Positions 26,797-35,868 of a stretch of DNA of 64,000 nt are shown piece after piece. Within the stretch, counting starts at the first letter, position 1. Every line of letters begins with the position of its first letter. A program made the position numbers and the translations under genes. Source of the stretch: Rhizobium sp. R711 (GTDB lineage Bacteria; Pseudomonadota; Alphaproteobacteria; Rhizobiales; Rhizobiaceae); assembly GCF_002211365.1 (NCBI RefSeq), contig NZ_LOKZ01000017.1:1-64000 (forward strand), given 5' to 3'. The notes under the pieces are model-generated. The model did no database searches, was not told the origin of the DNA, and saw only the letters and a program-made list of their open reading frames with translations.

Positions 26797-27312
26797 ATGA
26801 GTAGTGCCTGCATCATACGGCAGGCGCGTCTCAATGAACTGCCGCGCCTGACTGAGATCGAAATCGACGCCTTCGCGACGCTTGCGGAGGCGCTCGGTGT
26901 TGCCAGGGAAGCGCACGCGCTATCGCAGGACGTATTGCGAGGATCGCTCGACGCGAGCCTGCTGCTCGTTGCCGCTGATGACGACGATCGTCCGGTTGGC
27001 TTTCTCGCGGCGGACGAGATCGAGGGCACGCTCTATGTGATCGAACTGGACGTCTGCCGGAATTGCCAGCGCAGAGGTGTAGGGCGGCATCTGATGTCGG
27101 CTGCGATCGACATGGCCCGGCGACGCCAACTATCGTCTCTGACGCTGACCACTGATCGCCACGTTCCATTCAACGCGCCTTTCTATGCTTCCCTCGGCTT
27201 TGTGCTACCGAGCGCCGAAGTCTTACCTCAGTTCCTACGGAAAAAACTGGATCACGAAGTCGCTGTCGGGATGGACGCGGAACGGCGCGTCGCGATGATT
27301 CGCACCCTTTGA
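26797..27312 (+). CDS. GNAT-family N-acetyltransferase
   Basis: A 171-residue acetyl-CoA-dependent acyltransferase. The core motif A reads ELDVCRNCQRRGVGRHLMSAAIDMA, with the acetyl-CoA pyrophosphate loop R-R-G-V-G. Motif B is LTLTTDRHVPFNAPFYASLGF. The substrate cannot be told from sequence. It starts nine bases after the ETF-QO stop and is probably co-transcribed with it. A weak hairpin (CCGGCG 27347-27352 with CGCCGG 27359-27364) lies beyond the stop, between convergent genes. Confidence 0.88.
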   Translation: MSSACIIRQARLNELPRLTEIEIDAFATLAEALGVAREAHALSQDVLRGSLDASLLLVAADDDDRPVGFLAADEIEGTLYVIELDVCRNCQRRGVGRHLMSAAIDMARRRQLSSLTLTTDRHVPFNAPFYASLGFVLPSAEVLPQFLRKKLDHEVAVGMDAERRVAMIRTL

Positions 27313-27386
27313 GATTATAGCGACGCCTGACTGACAATAGAATGAACCGGCGGATTGGCGCCGGCTCAAACCGCGGGGGGGTACTG

Positions 27387-28289
27387 CTATCGGCGCGACG
27401 CAATACCGGTTGAGAGCGCTACGCCGAGTCCGGTGATAATGGCCGCGGCAATCTCTGCGATGCCGATTTCCTCACCCAGCAGCATGCCGCCGCCGATCGT
27501 TGCCAGGACCGGCGTGATCGCGGTGAAGGCCGCTGCCTGTGTGCCGCCAAGCGCGTGAACAGCGAGACCATAGGCGACGGTCGCGGCAAGACCGGAAAGA
27601 ACGCCCTGGCTCAACACCTGCAGCCCGATTTCGCCTAATGGCGCGCTAGCGATCGACGTGCCGAAGACGATGGCCAGAGCGATATGTATCAGGAAGGACC
27701 AGACCGCGATGAGTGCGCTGGCCTGCACGGCAGTCAGGCCGGAGCGGTGGAAGGCATGTGTGTAGCTTGCCCAGAGAATTGCTCCCATCGGCAGCAGCAC
27801 GAAGCCGCTCCACGGCAGGGTCGCGCCGGCAAGGCCGCGAACCAGCAGGATGGCGACGCCCGCGACGATTGCGGCCAGGCCGAACACGCGCATGACATCA
27901 GGCCGTTCCCGGAAGACAATGACGCCAATCAAAGCAGTTGCCAGCGGCATGGAGCCGCCGAGCAGAATGCCGGCCGCAGATGCCGGGGTGGAGTGAATGG
28001 CCGACGTGGTCAGCTGGAAGAATACGGCGCCCGCGCCAGCGACCATCGTAGCTAGCAGTCCAAGCGGCACACCCTTCGGCAGCAGTCCGGTCTTCAGCCA
28101 GACGGGTGCCAGAACGAGCGCCGGAATGCCGTAGCGAATCAGGCCGATGTCGATCGTCCCAAGCTGTGTCGCCACGCTGTGGCGGGTCGCCAGGATCCAC
28201 GTCGCCCAGATCAGGACTGTGACAACGGCGCCCGCATATCCGACTGACGTCGAGGTGGGTTTTTCATTGGTGAAGGCAACGACGCTCAT
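27387..28289 (-). CDS. DMT-family (EamA) transporter
   Basis: A 300-residue membrane protein with ten predicted helices in two EamA repeats. The second repeat contains QAAAFTAITPVLATIGGGMLLGEEIG, which is typical of amino-acid or metabolite exporters of the RhaT/EamA type. It is divergent from an Lrp/AsnC regulator gene, a common arrangement in which the regulator controls the exporter in response to an amino acid. The ATG has GAGGAGAGA upstream. Substrate not determined. Confidence 0.87.
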   Translation of the reverse strand: MSVVAFTNEKPTSTSVGYAGAVVTVLIWATWILATRHSVATQLGTIDIGLIRYGIPALVLAPVWLKTGLLPKGVPLGLLATMVAGAGAVFFQLTTSAIHSTPASAAGILLGGSMPLATALIGVIVFRERPDVMRVFGLAAIVAGVAILLVRGLAGATLPWSGFVLLPMGAILWASYTHAFHRSGLTAVQASALIAVWSFLIHIALAIVFGTSIASAPLGEIGLQVLSQGVLSGLAATVAYGLAVHALGGTQAAAFTAITPVLATIGGGMLLGEEIGIAEIAAAIITGLGVALSTGIASRR

Positions 28290-28435
28290 CGATCTCTCCT
28301 CTTGTGATCGTGCGGACTGCTATCCGGTTGAGAGAAGAGTAGGCGGAAACGGCGAGGCATGTCCTTGCTATTTGTGCCGCCAGAATACTAGTGTGAGCAA
28401 CTATATGCCAAAAGACCAGGGAGATTTTTTCGATC

Positions 28436-28909
28436 ATGCCAAATCTTGATAAATTCGATCTGGCGATATTGAAGTGCCTGCAGGAGGATGCGCGGGCAAC
28501 GAACGTGGAGATTGCCGAAAAGGTCAACCTGTCGCCGTCGCCCTGCCTGCGTCGAATCCGCAACCTCGAAAAGACCGGTGTCATTCGCGGTTACCGCGCC
28601 GACATCGACCGCAAGGAAGTCGGTCTTGGCCTGACGGTTTTCGTCGAGCTCAAGGTCGCCCATCACAGCCGCGAGAATGCGCAGGCGCAGGAAGCGGCAT
28701 TGCTCGCCATTCCCGAAGTGGTCTCGTGCTTCCTGATCTCAGGAACGGCGGACTTCCTGGCCGAGGTCGTGGTCGAGGACCTCACGGCCTATGAGCGGTT
28801 GCTGACAGACACGCTGCTGACCTTGCCGAATGTCAGTGACATCCGCTCGAACTTCGCCATTCGCAGCATGAAAACCCATGGAGCGTTGAAGCTGCCCGAG
28901 CCGAAATGA
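28436..28909 (+). CDS. Lrp/AsnC-family transcriptional regulator
   Basis: A 157-residue DNA-binding protein. The N-terminal helix-turn-helix (about 4-60) reads LDKFDLAILKCLQEDARATN followed by the recognition helix in LSPSPCLRRIRNLEKTGVI. The C-terminal RAM/AsnC ligand domain follows, with VVSCFLISGTADFLAEV and a beta-strand pattern. It is divergent from the DMT transporter gene across 146 bp and probably regulates it and itself. Confidence 0.92.
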   Translation: MPNLDKFDLAILKCLQEDARATNVEIAEKVNLSPSPCLRRIRNLEKTGVIRGYRADIDRKEVGLGLTVFVELKVAHHSRENAQAQEAALLAIPEVVSCFLISGTADFLAEVVVEDLTAYERLLTDTLLTLPNVSDIRSNFAIRSMKTHGALKLPEPK

Positions 28910-28911
28910 AG

Positions 28912-28934
28912 ACGGGGCGGATCAGGCCCCGTTT
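28912..28934 (+). terminator. Terminator between lrp-like gene and mgtE
   Basis: A perfect 7-bp stem (ACGGGGC 28912-28918 with GCCCCGT 28926-28932) is followed by TTT on the plus strand. It sits right after the regulator stop and before the convergent mgtE stop, so it may act in both directions. Confidence 0.7.
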
Positions 28935-28939
28935 CCTGC

Positions 28940-30316
28940 TTAGAGAAGCGTGCCGCTGAGGATCAGCAGCGCGACCGAGAAGTAGATTACCAGCCCGCTC
29001 ACATCAACGAGCGTCGCGACGAACGGGGCGGAGGCGCTTGCCGGATCGAGCCGCAGCCTCTGCAGGATGAAGGGCAGCATGGAGCCCGCCAGCGAGCCAA
29101 AGGTGACGATGCCGATCAGGGCGGCAAAGATCGTAGCACCGACCAGAACCCAGTGCTCGCCGTAGTCATATAGCCCGATGTTCTGCCAGAGCACGATGCG
29201 GGCGAAGCCGACCAGTCCGAGAATCGTACCAAGCACGATGCCGGTCGGCAGTTCGCGCAGCAGTACGCGCCACCAATCGGAAAGCTTCAGCTCGCCAAGC
29301 GCCAGCGCCCGAATGATCAGCGACGTCGCCTGCGAACCGCTGTTACCGCCGGAGCTCATGATTAGCGGCACGAACAGTGTCAGCACGATCGCCCTCTCCA
29401 ACTCGCCTTCGAAATGCTGCATCGCGCTTGCCGTCAGCATTTCACCGAGGAAGAGGGCGCAGAGCCAGCCCGCACGCTTGCGGATCATGCCGGCAAAGCC
29501 GATCTTCATATAAGGCTTGCCGAGTGCTTCCATACCGCCGAACTTCTGGGCGTCTTCCGTCTGGTCGGCGATCATCGTGTCGATCACGTCATCGACCGTG
29601 ACGATGCCGAGCATGTGGCCGTCCTCGCTGGCGACGGGCAGGGCGAGCAGATTATGCTTGCGGATCAGCCGGGCGACATCTTCCTGCGTCATCAGCGGAT
29701 CGGCACGCACAACCCCTTCCTTCTGCGCAACCGTCAGAACGGAATCACTGGGATCGCCTGTGATGAGACGGCGCAACGTGACGACGCTCGTCAGCTCGCG
29801 GCTGACGGCGTCAAGGACGTAGATGGCATAGACCGTCTCGCGCGAACGCTCGACCTTGCGCACATGCTCCAGCGTCTGTTCGACCGTCCAGGTGTCGGGC
29901 ACGCTGACGAATTCCGTCGTCATGATGCTGCCGGCCGTGTGGGGCGGATAACCCATCAGATGCTGGACGGCGAGACAGGTCGTGCGATCCAGCCGTGAGA
30001 AGAGGTGGGCGCGGCCCCCCTCGTTCATCTCCTGAAAGAGGTCGGCAACGCGGTCGTTCGCTAAGGCATTAAGCAGCCGTGCGGCATGCTCGGTCGGCAT
30101 GTCAGCAAGGATCGCGGCTGCGTGATGCAACTCGGGGCGTCCGAGAATGCGCACGGCCTTCTGTTGCGGCAGCGTAACCAGAATCGCTGCGGCTTCGGAA
30201 ATTTCAAGTGCGTTCAGCTGCTCGACGCGCTCAGCCGTGGTGATCGGGCCGAGGTGGTCGCTGCTGAAGAAACGAGCAGCATGGCCCGCCCGCAGTGGGA
30301 AGCGATTGATGTTCAT
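28940..30316 (-). CDS. mgtE: Magnesium transporter MgtE
   Basis: A 458-residue Mg2+ channel/transporter of the inner membrane. Order of domains: an N-terminal MgtE_N superhelix (about 30-135, with AAAILADMPTEHAARLLNAL), two CBS domains (about 140-265) acting as the Mg2+ sensor, then five membrane helices from about residue 285. The pore-region signature is PLIMSSGGNSGSQATSLIIRAL. The length is typical. The ribosome-binding site lies in a hairpin (separate entry), which suggests control at the level of translation. Confidence 0.94.
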   Translation of the reverse strand: MNINRFPLRAGHAARFFSSDHLGPITTAERVEQLNALEISEAAAILVTLPQQKAVRILGRPELHHAAAILADMPTEHAARLLNALANDRVADLFQEMNEGGRAHLFSRLDRTTCLAVQHLMGYPPHTAGSIMTTEFVSVPDTWTVEQTLEHVRKVERSRETVYAIYVLDAVSRELTSVVTLRRLITGDPSDSVLTVAQKEGVVRADPLMTQEDVARLIRKHNLLALPVASEDGHMLGIVTVDDVIDTMIADQTEDAQKFGGMEALGKPYMKIGFAGMIRKRAGWLCALFLGEMLTASAMQHFEGELERAIVLTLFVPLIMSSGGNSGSQATSLIIRALALGELKLSDWWRVLLRELPTGIVLGTILGLVGFARIVLWQNIGLYDYGEHWVLVGATIFAALIGIVTFGSLAGSMLPFILQRLRLDPASASAPFVATLVDVSGLVIYFSVALLILSGTLL

Positions 30317-30317
30317 A

Positions 30318-30362
30318 GGCTCGCCTTTCCGTCGATCCGCCGTAGCGACCGACGGGCGAGCC
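30318..30362 (-). promoter_or_regulatory. mgtE leader hairpin containing the ribosome-binding site
   Basis: On the mRNA strand, GGCTCGCC (30362-30355) pairs with GGCGAGCC (30325-30318) over 8 bp. Inside it CGTCG (30354-30350) pairs with CGACG (30334-30330), leaving a GAAA bulge. The Shine-Dalgarno GGAAAGGCGAG lies in the 3' arm and ATG follows one base later. Seen directly; a role as a Mg2+ or stress-responsive leader is inferred. I do not recognise a known riboswitch class. Confidence 0.55.
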
Positions 30363-30582
30363 CGACAGGAGTCAGGTCAGCACGAGGGCCGCGTACGGCA
30401 AAGGCAATCGACTGCTACTGTCGCTTGGCATCGTGATGATGGCTCCGTTGATATCCGCGGAAAACAGACGCGATCCGCGTAAGGTTGTAGGTGGTCTCAA
30501 TTGGCAAAAAAGTCAAGCGCTTGAGGTGCTTGGTGCCAGAATGCCGCACCCTCGGCGCGGCATGCCGGATGTTTCAGCGGCA

Positions 30583-31797
30583 TCAGCGGTTGTGGCGGTC
30601 GAGGCTTAGAGACGCTGCGAACACAAAGATGCCGATAAACGACAGGATCGCGCCGACATAGCCGGTGGCGGCGAAACCATAGCCCTCTGCGATGACCAGG
30701 CCACCGAGCCATGCGCCGAGCGCATTCGCGATGTTGAATGCGGAGTGGTGAGATGCCGCAGCGAGCGTCTGCGCATCCGCTGCGACATCCATCAGTCGGG
30801 TCTGGACAGCGGGACCAGCAGCAAAGCCGCAACCGATGCAGAACACGCAAAGCGCCAGCATGAAGGGATCGGTGGCCGTCATGGAGAACAGGCTCAGCAC
30901 GACGATGTTGAATACAAGGCTGCCGCCGATCGTGCCCATCAGCGATTTGTCGGCAAGCCAGGAGCCGACGACATTGCCGACATTCATGCCGATGCCGAAG
31001 ATGATGAGCATCACGGCGACCATGCTTTCCGGCAGCATCGCCACCTGCGTCGTCGTAGGCGCGATGTAGCTGAACATGGCAAACATCCCGCCGAAGCCAA
31101 CAGATGCCGTAGCGAGGGTCAGCAGAACCTGCGGTCGCTTGAAGGCGCCGAGCTCTCGCTTGAAGCTTGCACCCTCGGCGACGCGGTCGCGCGGCACGTA
31201 GTACCAGATCAGCGCTACCGTCAGCAGGCCGATGATTCCAACGATCGTAAAGGCAAGCCGCCAGTTGAGAGACTGCCCGAACACAGTGGCGAGTGGCGTT
31301 CCCAGCAGTGTCGCGACCGTCAACCCGAGCATGACGCGACCGACGGCGCGAGCACGCTTGTGCGTGGGCACCATGGATGCGGCGACGATCGCGGCAACGC
31401 CGAAGTAGGCTCCGTGCGGCAGGCCTGTTACGAAACGCATCACCGTGAAGCTATCGAAGGTTGGGGCCATCGCGCTCAAGATGTTGCCGATCGCAAAGAT
31501 GCCCATGACGAGCAGGAGCAATGAGCGTCGCGCCATTTTCGCAGCAAGAACCGCAATGACGGGGGCGCCCACAACGACACCAAGCGCATAGGCGCTGATC
31601 ACATAGCCTGCCTGCGGCGTCGTCACGGAGAAGGTGTCGGCGACGTTAGGCAAAAGACCCATGATCGCGAATTCGCCGGTGCCAATGCCAAAGCCGCCGC
31701 AGGCGAGCGCCAGTTGCACGAGCGCGATGGCCATCGGCGATGGGGCTTCGACCACAGAGCTCGTGTCAATGGAATCGTTTACGGCGACCTGGCTCAA
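30583..31797 (-). CDS. MFS transporter (AraJ/DHA1-like)
   Basis: A 404-residue inner-membrane MFS protein with twelve hydrophobic segments. It begins with a short cytoplasmic tail, then GGFGIGTGEFAIMGLLPNVAD, which is the AraJ/DHA1 signature. The loop after TM2 has AAKMARRSLLLL. The start is an unusual TTG at 31797, chosen because AAGGAG lies six bases upstream and no closer ATG precedes the first membrane segment. Substrate unknown; sugar or drug efflux is typical of relatives. A weak hairpin (arms 30541-30547 and 30557-30563) follows the stop. Confidence 0.85.
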   Translation of the reverse strand: MSQVAVNDSIDTSSVVEAPSPMAIALVQLALACGGFGIGTGEFAIMGLLPNVADTFSVTTPQAGYVISAYALGVVVGAPVIAVLAAKMARRSLLLLVMGIFAIGNILSAMAPTFDSFTVMRFVTGLPHGAYFGVAAIVAASMVPTHKRARAVGRVMLGLTVATLLGTPLATVFGQSLNWRLAFTIVGIIGLLTVALIWYYVPRDRVAEGASFKRELGAFKRPQVLLTLATASVGFGGMFAMFSYIAPTTTQVAMLPESMVAVMLIIFGIGMNVGNVVGSWLADKSLMGTIGGSLVFNIVVLSLFSMTATDPFMLALCVFCIGCGFAAGPAVQTRLMDVAADAQTLAAASHHSAFNIANALGAWLGGLVIAEGYGFAATGYVGAILSFIGIFVFAASLSLDRHNR

Positions 31798-32110
31798 GAC
31801 GCGCTCCTTGGCATTCGATAGGCGACATACGGGGCGGGGCGCGATGCAGCCGTGACCGGTAGGCCGGAGATGAAGGGAGATGGGGACAAAGCTCCACTAT
31901 CCCATCTATCAATGATAGACTCCTGTAGGTCGAGTGCGTTTTCTGCAGTGCAGCGTCCCCTGATATGCATACGTCCCTTGCAAATTTGCTGGCTCTATCT
32001 CCTCTCCCGCGGGGCCGCGCGGTGCGCCTCAGCTTGAAATCGCCGCTGCAGGAACCATCTCTAGCAGCGCCGGCAGGCTTTGCCTGTCGCCAAGGACTAA
32101 CGGGAACCTG
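31798..32110. other. Intergenic region between divergent genes, nothing recognised
   Basis: This 313-bp gap between the MFS gene (minus) and the lipid kinase gene (plus) should hold both promoters. No operator, RNA gene or coding frame with convincing codon use was seen. A GGGAACC motif precedes the kinase ATG. Confidence 0.5.
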
Positions 32111-33055
32111 ATGAAACTAATTGGCTTTTTCAATCGAGACGGTGGGACGTTTAGGACCACCGATATGGAAGCCTATGAAAGACGGGCCGAAGCAATCTTC
32201 CGAGAGGCTGGTCACGATTTCGATGCAATCGTCTTCTCCGGCAAGGAGATCGTGCCCGCCATGGAGCGCGCGGCGCGCCGCGACGACATCGATGGCATCG
32301 TTGCCGGCGGTGGTGACGGGACGATATCGGCAGCTGCGTCGATCGCCTGGAAGAATGGTGTCGCGCTCGGCGTCGTGCCGGCGGGCACAATGAACCTTTT
32401 CGCCCGTTCCTTGCGTGTTCCCCTCGATATATGGCAGGCGCTTGAGACACTTGCATTTGGCGAAGTCGATCACGTCGATATAGCCAGCGCCAACGGTCGA
32501 CCGTTCATTCATCAGTTCTCGGCCGGGCTCCATGCGCGCATGGTACGCTATCGAGATTCTTACACGTATCGCTCGCGGTTCGGAAAGATGAGGGCAAGCT
32601 TACGGGCCGCCTGCGGCGTCATACTAAATCCGCCCGAGTTCGAGGTCGATTTTGAAGCCGGGGGCGTTCGCGAGCGCCGCCGGGTTTCCGCAATCTCGGT
32701 CTCAAACAACCCTTTCGGCCAGAACGCTTTGCTTTATGCCGACAGCCTTACCAGCGGTGAACTGGGCTTCTATACCGCCAAGCCGCTGAAGCCGCTCGGC
32801 GTCGCCCGCTTGGCGATTGATCTGCTGAGAGGCAAGGTGAGGGAAAATGCCGACGTGATGATCATGCATCCGGCCGAAGTTCACCTCCATTTCCCCAAGC
32901 TTCGTGCCAAGGCAAACTGCGTGATGGACGGCGAATTACTGCCGCTTGCGCGTGACGTGGCGCTGAAGCTGCATCCTGGCGAGTTGAAGGTGCTGGTGAA
33001 ACAGGGGCTCGCCGCGCAGGTGGAGCAATCCGAGCGCCGCGAATCTGCAAACTAG
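32111..33055 (+). CDS. Diacylglycerol kinase-family lipid kinase
   Basis: A 314-residue protein of the DAGK catalytic family (YegS/BmrU/DgkB-like), which phosphorylates lipid or lipid-like substrates with ATP. The nucleotide motif GGGDGTISAAASIAW covers residues 66-80 and VVPAGTMNLFARSL follows. The N-terminal FNRDGGTF is where relatives have N-P-x-S-G. There is no signal peptide or membrane helix. The stop overlaps by four bases the convergent glutamine-synthetase-like gene. The physiological lipid substrate is unknown. Confidence 0.86.
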   Translation: MKLIGFFNRDGGTFRTTDMEAYERRAEAIFREAGHDFDAIVFSGKEIVPAMERAARRDDIDGIVAGGGDGTISAAASIAWKNGVALGVVPAGTMNLFARSLRVPLDIWQALETLAFGEVDHVDIASANGRPFIHQFSAGLHARMVRYRDSYTYRSRFGKMRASLRAACGVILNPPEFEVDFEAGGVRERRRVSAISVSNNPFGQNALLYADSLTSGELGFYTAKPLKPLGVARLAIDLLRGKVRENADVMIMHPAEVHLHFPKLRAKANCVMDGELLPLARDVALKLHPGELKVLVKQGLAAQVEQSERRESAN

Positions 33056-34404
33056 AGGCGCGGCAGGTAGGTGCGGTAGTCGAAGTCCGAGACGGTGCGC
33101 AGGTAGGTGATGGCCTCTTTGCGTTTCGTGTCGCCGTAGAGCTTCTGGTAGCGCTCACCGAATATGTCGGCGATGAACGGCGAGACGCGGAAGGCGTCGA
33201 CCGCCGTCAGAAAATCGTGGGTTAGTTGCGTCGTGTGTCGAGGCATATGCGACGGCGTAGTTTCCTCGCCGGGATCGAGTTCGGAATCGATGCCGAGCAA
33301 CATGCTGCCCAGAATCGCGGCTAGCAGCAGATAGGGGTTGGCATCGGCGCCAGCCACACGGTGTTCGATGCGAGCAGCCGGGCCATTCAGATCCGGGATG
33401 CGGACAGCTGTGCCACGGTGACCGTATCCCCAGGTCAGGTCGACGGGCGCAAACGATCCAGGCTGGAAACGGCGATAGGAGTTAGCGAACGGTGCGAAGA
33501 CGAGTTGCGCATCCCGCATGGTTTGAAGCAGCCCGGCACAGAGGGATTTCAGCCTCCGCGGGTCGTCGCCTTTGGCATCGAGAATATTCCTCCCATCCTT
33601 GTCGATGACGCTGGCATGCACATGAAGTCCAGAGCCGGCATGGTCCGAGTAGGGCTTCGCCATGCAGGTGGATTTCAGTCCGTGCTTACGCGCCGCCTGC
33701 TCCACAATACGCTTCAGATAGATGCAGTCGTCGGCCGCGGCGAGAGCATCGGGCCGGTGCAGCAAGTTGATCTCGAACTGCCCGGGGCCGAACTCCGCCG
33801 TTGTCGCATCAGCCGGCAATCCCTGCGCCCTGGCATAGGCGCGCACGGTCTGCAGATAGTCGTCGAGCGCATCGACGGCGGTCATGTCGTAAAGCTGGAA
33901 GCCGTTCGGTTCGCCGCGATAGGTGAGATTGGCGGGTGGTGAAGGTCGGCCTGTCTCACGCCAATTCGGCTCGACGACATAGAATTCGAGTTCGGTAGCG
34001 ACAACAGGCGTCAGGCCGCGTTCTTCATACCGCTTCAACACGGATGCAAGGATAGCGCGGGGGTCCATGAAGCTCGGCGTGCCGTCGAATTCATGCATTG
34101 TAGCAAGGACCTGCATCGAACCTTCGGGCGCCCATGGCATCGGCGCCAGGCTGCGCTTGTCCGGAATGCAACTGCCATCCGGATCGCCGACGGAAAGCGA
34201 GAGCCCGGTGATGTCGTCGTTGTCATCGCCCCAGACATCGAGGGATTGCGTCGAAGAGGGAAGGCGGACTTCCCCTGCCCAGATTTTCTTTTGGGCATCG
34301 AGCGGAATCTGCTTCCCGCGCAGATCACCGTTCATGCCGACGAGCAGGAGTTCGATGCGCGGGTTGCCGCCGGCTGCCGTGTCATGAATCTTGTCGTCTG
34401 CCAT
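33052..34404 (-). CDS. Glutamine synthetase-family protein (PuuA-like)
   Basis: A 450-residue ligase of the glutamine synthetase superfamily. GS catalytic-domain features are present: VVATELEFYVVE with metal-binding Glu, GPGQFEINLLH, DHAGSGLHVHAS and the C-terminal RIEHRVAGADANPYLLLAAIL. It resembles gamma-glutamylputrescine synthetase-like proteins rather than GlnA, which carries an adenylylated Tyr motif. The start at ATG 34404 (MADDKIHD) is preferred over TTG 34434. It is divergent from a class III aminotransferase of the polyamine type, which supports a role in amine or polyamine catabolism. Confidence 0.88.
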   Translation of the reverse strand: MADDKIHDTAAGGNPRIELLLVGMNGDLRGKQIPLDAQKKIWAGEVRLPSSTQSLDVWGDDNDDITGLSLSVGDPDGSCIPDKRSLAPMPWAPEGSMQVLATMHEFDGTPSFMDPRAILASVLKRYEERGLTPVVATELEFYVVEPNWRETGRPSPPANLTYRGEPNGFQLYDMTAVDALDDYLQTVRAYARAQGLPADATTAEFGPGQFEINLLHRPDALAAADDCIYLKRIVEQAARKHGLKSTCMAKPYSDHAGSGLHVHASVIDKDGRNILDAKGDDPRRLKSLCAGLLQTMRDAQLVFAPFANSYRRFQPGSFAPVDLTWGYGHRGTAVRIPDLNGPAARIEHRVAGADANPYLLLAAILGSMLLGIDSELDPGEETTPSHMPRHTTQLTHDFLTAVDAFRVSPFIADIFGERYQKLYGDTKRKEAITYLRTVSDFDYRTYLPRL

Positions 34405-34487
34405 GATCTTGAAAATCCTTTCGGAGAAGGCCAAGGTCGTAACCTATTGGAAAGAGGCTTTCAATCTCCGAAGGTGATTTGCAAATC

Positions 34488-35855
34488 ATGTCCGATACTT
34501 ACACACGTTCCAACCTCGCTGCTATCGATGCGGCCCATCATCTGCATCCTTTCTCGGACATGGGGAAGCTGAATGCCGACGGTACTCGCATCATCCAACG
34601 CGGCGAGGGCGTCTACATCTGGGATAGCCACGGCAAGCGCTATCTGGATGGCTTCGCAGGGTTGTGGTGCGTCAATGTCGGTTATGGGCGGAAGGAGATT
34701 ACCGACGCCGTTGCCCGCCAGATGAACGAACTGCCCTATTACAACACCTTCTTCGGCACGACGACGACACCGACGACGTTGCTCGGCGAAAAGGTCACCT
34801 CCCACGCTGGACCGCACTTCAATCATGTTTTCTTCACGGGCTCGGGTTCCGAGGCGAACGACACGTGGTTCCGGATGGCACGGGTCTATTGGAGCGCGGT
34901 CGGCAAGCCTTCGAAGAAGATCGTCATCGCCCGCAAGAATGGCTATCACGGCTCAACGGTTGCCGGCGCCAGTCTCGGCGGCATGAAATACATGCACGAG
35001 CAGGGCGACCTGCCGATACCGGGCATCGTGCATATCGGACAGCCTTACTGGTACGGTGAGGGCGGAGAATTGTCTCCGGCTGAGTTCGGCCTGGAAGTTG
35101 CACGGGAGTTGGAATCCAAGATCGATGAACTCGGCGAGGAGACTGTAGCGGCCTTTGTGGCTGAGCCGATCCAGGGTGCTGCGGGTGTCATCGTCCCGCC
35201 TGACACCTACTGGCCGGAGATCGCCCGGATCTGCAAGGCGCGCAACATCCTTTTGGTCTGCGATGAGGTGATCTGCGGTTTCGGACGCCTCGGGGAATGG
35301 TTCGGCCACCAGTACTACGGTGTCGAGCCTGATCTAGCGCCAATCGCCAAGGGACTTTCATCGGGCTACCTCCCGATTGGCGGCGTGCTCGTCGGCGACC
35401 GTATCGCTGACGTTTTGATCGGTGAGGTCGGGGATTTCAATCACGGCTTTACCTATTCCGGTCATCCGGTTTGTGCCACCGCGGCTCTGGAAAATCTCCG
35501 CATTATCGAGGACGAAAGGCTGGTCGAGCGCGTTCGTCAGGACATAGGCCCTTACTTTGGCAAGGTCTGGAGCGCGCTTGGCGATCACGATCTCATCGGC
35601 GAGGCAGTAAATGTCGGCCTCATGGGCGCGCTGCAACTGACTGCCGACAAGGCAAGCCGCGCCCGTTTCCAGAAGCCGGATGCCGCTGGCGCCCTCGTAC
35701 GTAACCACGCGCTCGCAAACGGACTTGTTCTGCGCGCAACCGGGGACAGGATGCTGGCTTCACCGCCACTCGTCATCACGCATGACGAGGTGGATGAGAT
35801 GGCGCGTATCACGAAGATCGCGCTTGATGCCGCATGGAAAGAACTGCGGAATTAG
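34488..35855 (+). CDS. Class III aminotransferase (putrescine/SpuC-like)
   Basis: A 455-residue PLP enzyme of the omega-aminotransferase family. YLDGFAGLWCVNVGYGR near the start and FTGSGSEANDTWFRMARVYW are typical of putrescine- or beta-alanine-pyruvate aminotransferases. The PLP-binding Lys is near residue 287 in APIAKGLSSGYLPIGG. ATG 34488 follows AAGGTGA by about ten bases. The 83-bp gap to the divergent glutamine-synthetase-like gene must contain both promoters. Substrate specificity is inferred, not proven. Confidence 0.9.
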   Translation: MSDTYTRSNLAAIDAAHHLHPFSDMGKLNADGTRIIQRGEGVYIWDSHGKRYLDGFAGLWCVNVGYGRKEITDAVARQMNELPYYNTFFGTTTTPTTLLGEKVTSHAGPHFNHVFFTGSGSEANDTWFRMARVYWSAVGKPSKKIVIARKNGYHGSTVAGASLGGMKYMHEQGDLPIPGIVHIGQPYWYGEGGELSPAEFGLEVARELESKIDELGEETVAAFVAEPIQGAAGVIVPPDTYWPEIARICKARNILLVCDEVICGFGRLGEWFGHQYYGVEPDLAPIAKGLSSGYLPIGGVLVGDRIADVLIGEVGDFNHGFTYSGHPVCATAALENLRIIEDERLVERVRQDIGPYFGKVWSALGDHDLIGEAVNVGLMGALQLTADKASRARFQKPDAAGALVRNHALANGLVLRATGDRMLASPPLVITHDEVDEMARITKIALDAAWKELRN

Positions 35856-35868
35856 GCGGCGCGACGAG

